Below, piece by piece: positions 55,375 to 64,000 of a DNA stretch of 64,000 nucleotides. The notes beneath the pieces are model-generated. The model ran no database searches and was not told the DNA's origin. It worked only from the letters and a program-made list of their open reading frames with translations. The DNA is from Trichobilharzia szidati. Its lineage: Eukaryota; Platyhelminthes; Trematoda; Strigeidida; Schistosomatidae. Positions within the stretch are counted from its first letter, which is position 1; each line of letters starts with the position of its first letter. The stretch covers positions 88,735,256 through 88,799,255 of the forward strand of contig OX235271.1 of NCBI GenBank assembly GCA_944472155.2, read 5' to 3'. Both the position numbers and the translations under genes were made by a program.

Positions 55375-57120
55375 TTCCTTTGTTGCCATAATGAGGGCCT
55401 CTGTGTAGCACTGTGAAGCAGTCATGCAGGGATATATGATCTCCAAAGATAAAAAGGTGTTTAAGGACAGAACTACTGGAATTCTTCTTTTCTCCTCCGA
55501 CTAGCCAGGCTGAACAGTGTTCCAGAATGCATTTGCGGACTTAACGTTGTGCACGGCCGATATACGTTGCTCCACAGGAATAAGTAAACTGATATATGTC
55601 CACTGACGAAGCCGAAAGTGGTATCTTGTCCTTGACGCTTAACTGAATTGCCCGTCTGTGATACGTAAGTTAGCCAATTGAAATGTCTTCTTCATACATT
55701 TAGAAAGGTGGTTTCTATGTTACCTTTGAATTCTAGGCTGATGAAGAGAGTTTTATTGGGAACAATTGCAACTTTCAGTGAAGGAAGTTTTTCTTTCAAG
55801 TTTTTATCTGGTGGATGACTGCTCTCCAGTAGGGCATCAGGTAGTGTTTTTAATTCAGTCTCTATCGTAAAGATCTGCTGATCTTTCCTGGTCGTCTCAT
55901 ATCTTGATGATTTCTAAGAAAATTTTCCGTCTTACCTTCTACATCAAGAAGGTAAGACATTCTGGTGTAACCCAACCCTTACTCCTACAATTCGTTAACT
56001 CTCGCATTCTGCCTATTATTCTCTATTGTTCCCCCTTAGTTTTTCCCGGGCTACTGAAGAAGGACTATACCTTATTACGCAAGATGTTAAAGGTTGTCAG
56101 CAGGGTAAGCAATGTGCCACTTAACCAGCTTGTTAATATTCTGGTTTACAGGCACATGGACTCATGTGAAAAATGGGCCAAATCCAATTTATCTAACTCA
56201 CACCACCCTCTTCATCCACAACTCTTTCCTTGCATCTCATCAGGTAAAACCAGAAGCCTATATAGAAAACTATATGCTCGCACCAGCAAATACAAAAACT
56301 CAACCACACCCTACTTAGCTCCTGTTCTGTGCGATGAAGAAAGCATTAGGCGTAACACCTATAACTCATTAAATAGTCAGTAGAACAATTGAATCTCGTC
56401 TTTCCAACTCATATCATTTATAGGTACAACATTCTCTTTCTTTTCCTTTTCTCTCTCTCTGTTTTCTGTTATGTGCTGCTTTGTTTCTTTCTTCCGCATA
56501 CGCCAGTAAATATGATAGCACCCACTTTTCTGACACCTTCAAACACTGTTCAACTTTGGCTTTGCTACCGACATGCCAATATGTTGTTGTCATAGTGAAC
56601 TGAGATTTCCTTAATCTATGTTGAATTTTATTTATTGATAATGTACTAACTGGATGCAACACTGTAGTAAAATTGCTGAGAATTCCATTCTGTATCACAA
56701 GTACTGTTTTGAAATAAAGCAATTATTATTATCTTTCAAACAGATTTTTAGAATCCTTGAGCATAAGGTACGTACTAATGTTTGCCTTCACATCAGAGGG
56801 ACAAACCTCTGAAATTTAATAAACTGTCCAGTACATGTTGGTTTGCGGTATATCGATCTTTAGATAGAGTAGTCTTGTCTTCTACGAAGTAATACACCCA
56901 AGAATGGAAGTGGCATGTTTGACTCACATTCTAGGATGAATTTTATCGAAGGAATCCATGCGATTGAAATTTTGAAGAGATATTCTAGATCAAATTTTTA
57001 TCACAAATTATAACAGCACTATCTACGTATCTCCTGTAGAGTTGTAGTTGACTAACCAAAGGATCAAGGATGTTGTCCTGAAGACTCACCATGAAACATC
57101 TTATTTGAATTTCAATATAG
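55375..57120 (-). pseudogene. Penelope-like element, minus strand, interrupted by a CR1-like LINE
   Basis: Minus strand, right piece 57120-56745: RYVDSAVIICDKN (motif C YVDD changed to YVDS, about 57010-57030) and connector. Left piece 55870-55375: connector, then YQFTYSCGATYIGRAQR (about 55600-55550; GIY-YIG signature) and LEHCSAWLVG. A plus-strand LINE tail piece (55875-56740) separates them. Frameshifts and a mutated catalytic site make it inactive. Confidence 0.8.
55875..56740 (+). pseudogene. CR1/Jockey-like LINE 3' part nested in PLE
   Basis: The 159-codon open frame at 55904-56383 (ISKKIFRLTFYIKKVRHSG, ILPIILYCSPLVFPGLLKKDY, PLHPQLFPCISSGKTRSLYRKLYARTSKY) is the post-RT C-terminal domain of the element. 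A 3' UTR follows and ends gtactgttttgaaataaagc with ATT repeats. 5'-truncated as usual for LINE copies. The intact frame of its last domain suggests it is younger than the copies at 6395 and 33290. Confidence 0.85.
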
Positions 57121-57149
57121 AAAATATCCCCATTTAGACATTTGGAAAA

Positions 57150-57995
57150 CAGGAAGATTGAGCGAAGAAATATTTACTTTTCAATTAGATCCTCTTCTCT
57201 GGCTCTACTCTAATATATATAGCATTTTTACAATACACAACAATTTACCAAACAAGTGGTGATATGTTTGTTAACAATAATTAAACAGTGTCAAAATGTC
57301 AATGGGTTGATAATTAACGCAGAAAATCAATACACATTTAAAAGGTAGAAATGGATAGAATAAATTAATTTTACAAGAATAACACGTAATTAAAGATGAA
57401 GTGGTCAAAATAAAAATAAAATAATTTGGACAATTATAATTTAATAGGTTTAGGGGGAGGGGAAGGGGGGCGACGTAGTCCTGTCTTGTAACGATGGCCA
57501 CGGTAAGGAAAGTGGCTGTACAAATTTCTTCTGTACACATAGGCTTGGTTTCTTCTGGTGGATTCCGATTGCTTCAGCTGTCTGTAGAAGACGAACTCGT
57601 AGAGCAAAGTTAAGATTAGTCGGAATGCGATAAATAATTTTAAATGCAGTATTAACATCAACCTTATGCTCAGTATCAACAAGGTGTGCTAAAATAGAAC
57701 TACGAATAGATCTTGTTTGTCCCTTGCTTAACCACGCTGGATGATGTTCAGAAATACGACGATGAAACTGCCTAATTGTACGCCCAATGTAGCTGGCTCC
57801 GCAGCTGCAGTCAAACTGGTAGACACATAGAAGAGGCAAAATTAGGTAGTTTATCCTTATTTCTCGAACATAGAATAGGGGTGGTTTTGAAGAGACAACG
57901 TACCTCTGCTGCATCAAGGCAAATAACAAGAAAACCACTGGAAAAAAAGTAGAAAAGGGTTTGTTCTTCGTTGAATTAAAGGATTTTTGGGTCAT
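57150..57995 (-). pseudogene. PLE GIY-YIG domain and 3' tail, minus strand
   Basis: Minus-strand frame 57850-57440 is open: CVYQFDCSCGASYIGRTIR (about 57830-57775), HRRISEHHPAW, GQTRSIRSSILAHLVDTEHKVD, NTAFKIIYRIPTNL, PSLCVQKKFVQPLSLPWPS. It matches residues 234-345 of the 4256-5296 protein closely, so same lineage. Upstream the RT connector is frameshifted (57990-57850). The conserved PLE tail lies at 57165-57260. 5'-truncated. Confidence 0.9.
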
Positions 57996-58814
57996 AATAC
58001 TGAAATAAACTGTACTTAAATAGAAGAGTAAGATACCGCTATACATTTGATCAACTTCACCATCAACATTTATATTTAATGGTTATTTTTGGTTTCAATT
58101 TCCTAAAGTTAAAGTTTTCCAAATTCATCTAAAACGTTTTCGAGAGAATGAACACATTAGACAACTGAAAAACCCCTACGGTTAATTAAATCTCTGACTG
58201 TAAGCATTTCTTTTTCCAATCTATCAGTCATAAATGATTTTTTTATTATTATTAAGTAAAATGAATTCCAAATAAAATATACTGCTGCAACATAATATTT
58301 GGAATGGAATTTTTTTTAAAACAACTCAGACTTATAATCAAAATGAAGAAAAATTCTCATTCCGCTGGTTGCCTCTTTTTTGTCTATTCCGAGAGCTGAT
58401 TAATAGGAAAAAAACCTGAAAAACCCAATTATTTGTTGAGTAACTGAGCATAATAACCAAATATTCATTATTTCTTCAGTAGTTTTTAGTTTGCGTAACT
58501 TCAAACTTTTTTTCCTTGGCGAATTTAGCTACTCGTGAATAATTTTGTAATTTCATATCGGTAGCCTGTTGAAGAACCTCACGCAGTAAAACTATATATA
58601 TATATGTATATATATTAATTCCCATTCTTTTCACTGCAATAAAAATGTCGAACATATATTCCGTACTTAGAAATTTGGATATGGCAAGAACATAGACTGA
58701 AGCAACATAACATGAATCCATTTTACCTCATGGGTTCTCTTCAGCTACATACGACCTGTTGTAGTAAAGCAAGATATAATAACTGACACTTCTTACACAA
58801 GAGGTGACTTGCGG
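57996..58814. other. AT-rich stretch with (TA)n, no gene seen
   Basis: (TA)n at about 58592-58615. No recognised element. Confidence 0.5.
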
Positions 58815-58930
58815 GGCCCACGAGATCTAGTGGATAATGCTTTTGCGTTTGAAACAATGGGTCCTGTGTTCGAGCCTTAGTTGGAAAACCTGGATTCCAC
58901 CGCTTGTCGATATACACGAATGATAAATTA
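58815..58930 (+). repeat. Smα-like element with hammerhead deleted
   Basis: Head gggcccacgagatctagtgg, ataatgcttttgcgtttgaa, B box relic gtgttcgagcc, then directly cctggattccaccgcttgtc, the 3' product side of the Smα cleavage site. The CUGAUGA...GAAA part is missing. Confidence 0.65.
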
Positions 58931-59317
58931 TGTTAGGTCCCTACAAATATACACCATTGTAGGATAAAATTCCTCGTGAATAGTGAATTTCGTGAGATTA
59001 TCAAAAAGATCTAATTGCTTACTGATGTAATTTCAAACTGCAGTTCATAATTTTCTCAAATTAACAATAAAATAACATTTTACATGTATTAATGACACGA
59101 AAGTGGGAAATTATTTCAGAAAGGTTAAATAGACGAGTAGTTAACGCTTAGTTTTTATTATGAGATATAAAGAGCAAAGACATTGTTTAATTTATTATTT
59201 AAAAGGTTCAAGGTTCAAGAACATTGAACAAAACAAGTTTAATAATTATGAAAGGCATCTGAATAACCATATCACTTATCAGATGACGGTTCGAACGCAT
59301 TTTAATATTTGCATAAA
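58931..59317. other. AT-rich stretch, no gene seen
   Basis: No recognised element. Confidence 0.4.
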
Positions 59318-59612
59318 ACTTTATACTACTGATTGATCAAAATGAGTAGTAGTTGTTTATCACCCATATCAACTGGTAGTGATTACTACCCAAGTCGAGA
59401 TGATTTAAACACCGGACGCCTGTTTCGCTCGTTTTGGGACTGAACTCATCAGTGGTGTACCCGGTTCGAATCATCTCAGGCAGTTGAATCACTTCTAGTT
59501 AGCTACCTGGAAGAACTGGTGTTTAGATCACCTCGATCTGGTTAGCAAGCGCTACTAGTTGATATGAGTGCTGAACAACTACTTATCTCAATCAGTCAGT
59601 AGTATACATTTT
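59318..59612. mobile_element. HHR-D element copy 2, inverted-repeat ends
   Basis: About 290 bp with ends tatactactgattgatcaaa and, as complement, atctcaatcagtcagtagtata (imperfect inverted repeat of about 35 bp including agtagttgtt). The interior is partly self-complementary. The hammerhead is on the minus strand (59406-59460). No coding. Confidence 0.65.
59406..59460 (-). ncRNA. Hammerhead ribozyme, type I, intact core (HHR-D)
   Basis: Minus strand: CTGATGA at 59446-59452, four-pair stem II GTTC/GAGC with an 11-base loop (59427-59445), GAAA at 59423-59426, stem III A-U and C-G around AGGC, and GTC cleavage triplet at 59415-59417. Stem I has five pairs (ACACC with GGTGT) after one A/C mismatch at the junction. 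All conserved core bases are present. Better stem II than the copy at 11031-11081. Confidence 0.7.
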
Positions 59613-59659
59613 TATGCAAATATGCTTATTTTCTTGATCAACATTCATGGTTTTAAGCA

Positions 59660-59740
59660 GATTACATACTGTGATCTGAATAATTTGATTTCTGTGGTGA
59701 AATTCCACCCCTCGAACTGTGTACATTGCAAATTGTGGAT
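59660..59740 (+). repeat. Block H next to HHR-D
   Basis: tgatctgaataatttgatttc, ggtgaaattccacccctcg, aactgtgtacattgcaaat: same block as at 11170-11275. Confidence 0.55.
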
Positions 59741-59879
59741 CTGACGTTTTACTATTCCTAATCATATCAAGTGTAAAATCATAAACTCAGTTTCTACAGG
59801 TTTAATTCTCTTTTTCTTCATTTGTTAAAGGACGGTATTGTTTCTCTGTAACCAGAAATAAGTATAGATGCATTACTAT

Positions 59880-60065
59880 GGAATGTACCTTCAGTTAGTC
59901 TGCTAAAAGGCAGCTTCTATTGTCACTCTCTCTCACCAGCCTTTCGTATTAGATTATAGCACTGCTACTTTATCTCATTCTATTCTATTATTGAGTCACT
60001 GTATGCAGTGCTATAAATAAACATGTTTCTAGATCTTCAAAGTATCACCCTGTCTGAGTTGTGCA
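59880..60065 (+). other. Possible solo-LTR-like segment, weak
   Basis: Less AT-rich than its flanks, with gtgctataaataaacatgtttc at 60010 (TATA/polyadenylation-like) and bounded loosely by tgt...; no second copy or target-site duplication seen. Confidence 0.2.
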
Positions 60066-60178
60066 AGTCCCAAACTACTATTCCACAAAGAGATAAAAAC
60101 AAGAATACCACCTAAAACAGTTTTATATTCATGGTTATACTAGGAATTTATCTTGATTTTAAGACCTATGCAATGCTG

Positions 60179-60480
60179 TGTACTACTGATCAACCGATAT
60201 CGGTGGCTGGAAACCATCCACGTTAAACACCAGTGTTTGCCAGCCAGATCAAAATAATCTGAACACTGGACGTCAGTTTTGATCGTTTACAGTCGAGCTT
60301 ACCAGCCGTGTACCTGGTTTTGACTCAGTTCACAGCGCTTAGTCAGTCCAAACCACGGAAAAAGTTACCAGCTACCTGGGTGACCTGATAATGTCATTAA
60401 ATCGAATTCATGATTTGCGATTTACACAGTTCGAAGTGGAATTTTACCACAGTTTATTTTGGATACTGAAATTATTCATG
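60179..60480. repeat. HHR-D copy 3 with inverted block H
   Basis: Left end tgtactactgatcaaccgat; hammerhead relic on the minus strand at about 60260-60320 (CTGGTAA, stem II GCTC/GATC, AAAA, GTC, stem I ACAC/GTGT). Block H follows inverted at 60410-60480. Core changed at two places, so inactive. Confidence 0.6.
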
Positions 60481-60836
60481 TTACAATATCTGATCTACTT
60501 GATGATACTAAGTAAAATATAGTCACTAGTGATTTATAACATATTTCTGCACGTTAAGAGACCCTCATTCAGTAAATAGGACTCAGAAGTATGAAATATA
60601 TCAGCGACAAAACATACAACGTAATCAAGGGATTACGATGTTTGTCAGTACACATTTCTGCTTATTAGAAAGTCTTTTTCAATTCTGACTAAATTGTTAT
60701 GAGTTGTTGAATTTTAACTAGAATGATTTGTTAAACTTAATGCCAAAATTTATATATATATTAACCCTTTACATTAAAAACCCAAACATTCTGTATGTAT
60801 TACTACTAAAGACTATGTTGTTTCACCAAGCCCTAA

Positions 60837-61130
60837 ACATTAGATGGTTGGTGGCAATTGATAGGAAGCCTTGGACCTAGGTTTTGTGCTCATCAGAGTG
60901 GCAGTTTTGAAGAAACTCATGTTCCCTCAGTGATGCAGTCAAAGACGTCAACAATGAGGTCAACCCCAAGCCTGAACAGCTGAGTAGTACCGTCTCTGAC
61001 TGCATCACTGAGTCACCAGGGTTCAAATTTCAGAGGGTATTTGAGTTCCTTCAAGACTGCCTTGCTGATAAGTACGAAGCTACAATCCAAGGTTTCCCGC
61101 TGATTGCCACTAACCATCCAACATCAATTC
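60837..61130. repeat. HHR-C SINE inverted pair
   Basis: Left arm: tagatggttggtggcaattg ... ggaagccttggacctagg ... tgctcatcagagtggcag (minus-oriented). Right arm: gtctctgactgcatcactgag ... agggttcaaatttcag ... ccttgctgataagtacg ... tccaaggtttcccgctgattgcc (plus-oriented). Both hammerheads are eroded: the left has CTGATGAGCAC with stem II lost. Confidence 0.7.
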
Positions 61131-62439
61131 AGAGTACACCACGATGGAAAGCAATCTGGAATGTTTGTTACATCGCAAACTTAATGGGCAGAATTCAGTC
61201 TACACCAAACCAAGAAGTAGACGCATGACATTAGTTACTATCTAGTAGCCCTAAACATTGTCAAATACTGAGAGAAAATGCTCTCCCACAAACTTTCATG
61301 CTATATATAATGCTTCATCTTTCCACGAAATGAGTACAGCGTAAGTTAGCAACTGGTAATTAAATGTACAAGACAGAACATTAAAATACAAAAAAGACGA
61401 AACAATCCCTATGCTTATTCATTGCCGAAAATTCCCCTAAAAATATCACATAATCCACTACACGCCACAATTACTTTATTCAAGAACTTATATCTTTTTT
61501 TTCAAGAGTCTAAATTTTTTTTAATGTTCATTAAACCACTACTAGGCTAGAATTAATACGCATTAACTGAAGTAGGATTCTGAAATAAGAGAGGTTGTAA
61601 AATACTTAAAAGTTTAATAGTCCAAAAGGATTAAAAACTCCTCATTTCGCTGTTTAAACTGTTCAAGTTGAAATCTATTCAAACCTGACCACTCTTATAT
61701 AACCAACCACTAGATACTAAGAATCACTGCAAAATATTCCTCTTCTTTATTGTCTTCTCTTGAAATTAAATCATCTGGGAGAAATAGTTTCAGTCACGCA
61801 ATTCGTATATTTATATAAATTTAATACTAAAAATTATATGTCATTTATAATTCCATAAAAGAATATTTATATATATATATATTTATTTATTTAAGAGGTA
61901 GATGAATTAGGAAGGGGTAATGAGAAATTTAGAATGCAAAATGAATAAGCAGTAACATGTCCCAATAAAATAATTCAAGAAAAAAAAAGAGGAAGAAGAA
62001 ACCTCCAGATAATAAAACTGAAGTGGGTATTTTTTCAATCCCTGCGGCTATTACTTCTCATTTGCAGTTTGAAATAACGTGTAAGCAAGCACACATTGCT
62101 TCGTTTAAATCATTTATGAAGACTAACACTCTTGACATTAGTCTTCCACAAAGGATAATAAAACTTGCACAGATTTGTTGCTTTGCATGCAACCAATATA
62201 AAACAGACTTAGGAAAGAAATTTATTGTATAAGAAAGAATAGATAGTTTTTCATAAAAAGACTCAGAATTTGTCCCCCGTTAATATGTGGATTTGAACTG
62301 AAAAGGATTCATACTCAGATAGTAGGGTTTGTGAGGATTGTAAATTAATTACAGTCGTTAGATTTTCGGCAGAAACCCATATCATTTAACTGGATGCTCA
62401 TCAAAGGTAATGATGACGGCGACGCCATATCACAAGTTG
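61131..62439. other. AT-rich stretch, low-complexity TA tract, no gene seen
   Basis: TA/TTTA-rich tract at about 61862-61895. The frame at 62023-62232 (69 codons) has no family match and normal AT-driven composition. Confidence 0.5.
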
Positions 62440-62660
62440 ACAGTGTTAGAATTCACACGTCACTGAATCCCAGCGCAGATGACTGAATGGTCAGCGAGTT
62501 TGGTCCCGTAACCTGAAGCTTCCTGATGCAATCTCTGACTTGATCGTGAGTGAGTACTGCTTACGAGTCCTAGAATTTGATGGAACATCTCTCCAGTGTT
62601 CTCTCAAGTTTACAATGACCTCTCTAATCGATCTTGGTTCATGACGAATATCCACTAATT
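62440..62660 (+). repeat. HHR-A SINE, old diverged copy
   Basis: Plus strand: gttagaattcacacg, ggtccc.. head gatgactgaatggtc at 62480-62494, cttcctgatgcaatctctg (B-box lost), then gagtactgcttacgagtcct and a tail. Recognisable mainly by order of blocks. Confidence 0.55.
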
Positions 62661-63199
62661 GGAAAAGATCGTCGTATTCAGATCCACCTACTCTGTGCTA
62701 GGGTTCTGTGCGTTTGAAAAAGTGGAATACCATTGCCTACAAGCATCTATTTTAGTGATGCTAGTTCTCACTTTAACCTCAATTATGAACACTTTTTTAA
62801 ATCAGTCACTTTATATTGTGATACTGTGATGTAGATCAACACAAGAAATAAATTACTCCTCTAACGACTTCAACAGTTTCTAGAAGTGGGCTTTCTGATG
62901 GACCTTACACACACCACTAATTGAACAGTCCGACGATTCGAGATTGATGGAGATTTCAAGGCAAAGTAAAAATAATTATGCGACACATGTGGCAAATAAA
63001 AATATTACCTTATAGTAACTAGAAACGTCTTTACTAGATTTCACTAAAGTTTAATATATGGTCGTAGCGAATGCCGTTATTTGTACTATGGTTACATGAA
63101 CATCTCTACATCACACTCAGTTAAGTGCATAGAATCAGTAAAATGATTCAATGAAACAAAACTTTGTCATATTTTATGTCTGTATATCACAAACAGACC
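62661..63199. other. AT-rich stretch, no gene seen
   Basis: No recognised element. Confidence 0.45.
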
Positions 63200-63870
63200 C
63201 AATGAATGTAACGACCGAAATTGGCCCGCTGTACTCCGAACGCGGGAAACCGATCTCTGAGTTCTACAGTAGAGCTGTCCAAGAATTCCTTCAGACACAC
63301 ACGGTCACAAAACGCTCCAAACACAGAAGAAGGATGATTATCTATGTGGCTCTGTTCAACAATAATATTAACATCAGAAACTCAAACATCAGTTATCTCA
63401 ACAGTGCCATTATGCAACTATACGGACAACGTAGCATTCCGAGTACAAAATGAGTACTGTAGAAGAAAATTAATTGTCCAAAATTCAACTGTAAGAAGCA
63501 CCTTAGAATCAGGTAGAATTTTCCAGACAACGTGGGATCAAAAACTCTTTTCACAAGAAGCACACACCAACAATTCCTGCAGACAGTCCAAGGTCAGAAT
63601 AACTTCGACTCACTCAAACAACACATTATCAGTATATCGCACAACCATAAACAGAATCACTAAAATTAGAGATTAAACAGGAATAAAGACAAATAATAAG
63701 CATCAAGTCAACAGATGATATTGAAATGTCAGAACAATGATAAACAGTTTAGGAGGAAAGCACATAGTAATTACAGATTCAGTTGAAACCTCCAAATAGG
63801 TATAAATATTGTAAATGGATCTTTCAGGATGGATTTTCTGAACAATTATTCCGTTACAATCAAGTTGATG
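63200..63870 (+). repeat. Dispersed repeat family E, copy 3
   Basis: Closest partner of 38877-39570. The frame 63151-63453 (from MNVTTEIGPLYSERGKPISEF on) stays open across the first 250 bp and then shifts. The matching frame in copy 2 carries similar residues (SAFYSIAV, FLQTHT). This may be a trace of protein coding. Element class unknown. Confidence 0.75.
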
Positions 63871-64000
63871 AATTTCATTCAGTTTGCAACGCTTTCTGTA
63901 CATCTACATATATGCATCTAATACATCATGTTTTAATTTTTAATTTTAACAAAATATGATCACAAATCGTATCAAATACAGTAATGAATTCATTAAACGT

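Noticed and set aside
59880..60065. Solo LTR
   Set aside because: TATA-like and polyadenylation-like words only; no defined ends, target-site duplication or second copy.

Overview
The window reads as a repeat-packed, AT-rich stretch of a blood-fluke genome (Schistosoma or a close schistosomatid). Evidence: several copies related to the Smα tRNA-derived hammerhead-ribozyme element described from Schistosoma, many Penelope-like elements (PLEs) with GIY-YIG endonuclease domains, RTE-type and CR1/Jockey-like LINE remnants, and tRNA-headed SINEs. The species cannot be settled from the sequence. No host protein-coding exon, real tRNA, rRNA or CRISPR could be supported. Every long reading frame with recognisable content belongs to a retroelement, and all but two pieces are visibly broken. 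Two runs of N (9151-9644 and 28215-28712) are assembly gaps.

Layout. 1-4250: broken LINE pieces, hammerhead-SINE copies and a long AT-rich repeat. 4256-5296: the best-preserved gene, a 346-codon PLE open frame from reverse transcriptase (RT) motif C through GIY-YIG. 6395-9150: a CR1-like LINE remnant, then an RTE-type LINE with a modular tandem-repeat 5' leader (about 566-bp units, then 115-bp units) running into an apurinic-endonuclease ORF cut by the first gap. 10.8-20.4 kb: a hammerhead element (HHR-D), minus-strand RTE fragments, SINEs, and a long decayed non-LTR element with YADD and APE remnants. 20.8-31 kb: a decayed PLE with a nested SINE, two SINEs in a row, and long empty AT-rich stretches. 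31-43 kb: HHR-A, HHR-C and Smα copies, PLE pieces and family E repeats. 43-58 kb: the densest LINE/PLE area, with several nested insertions. 58-64 kb: HHR-D/HHR-C elements, empty AT-rich DNA and a last family E copy.

How the pieces work together. RTE LINEs encode endonuclease plus RT. SINE-B ends in the same 3' tail as these LINEs, so they probably moved it in trans. PLEs use RT plus GIY-YIG. The most interesting layer is RNA: four different short repeat families (Smα, HHR-A, HHR-C, HHR-D; the last three are local labels) each carry a type I hammerhead layout at the same relative place: CUGANGA core, a short stem II, GAAA, a tiny stem III, a GUC-like cleavage site, and a complementary stem I. 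Two HHR-D copies keep all core bases. Several of these families also sit as head-to-head inverted pairs, one of them a nearly perfect 490-bp palindrome.

Limits: families were assigned by reading motifs and comparing copies within the window. Element edges are approximate (often +/-20 bp) and names such as RTE, CR1-like and Smα are by recall of family features, not by database search.
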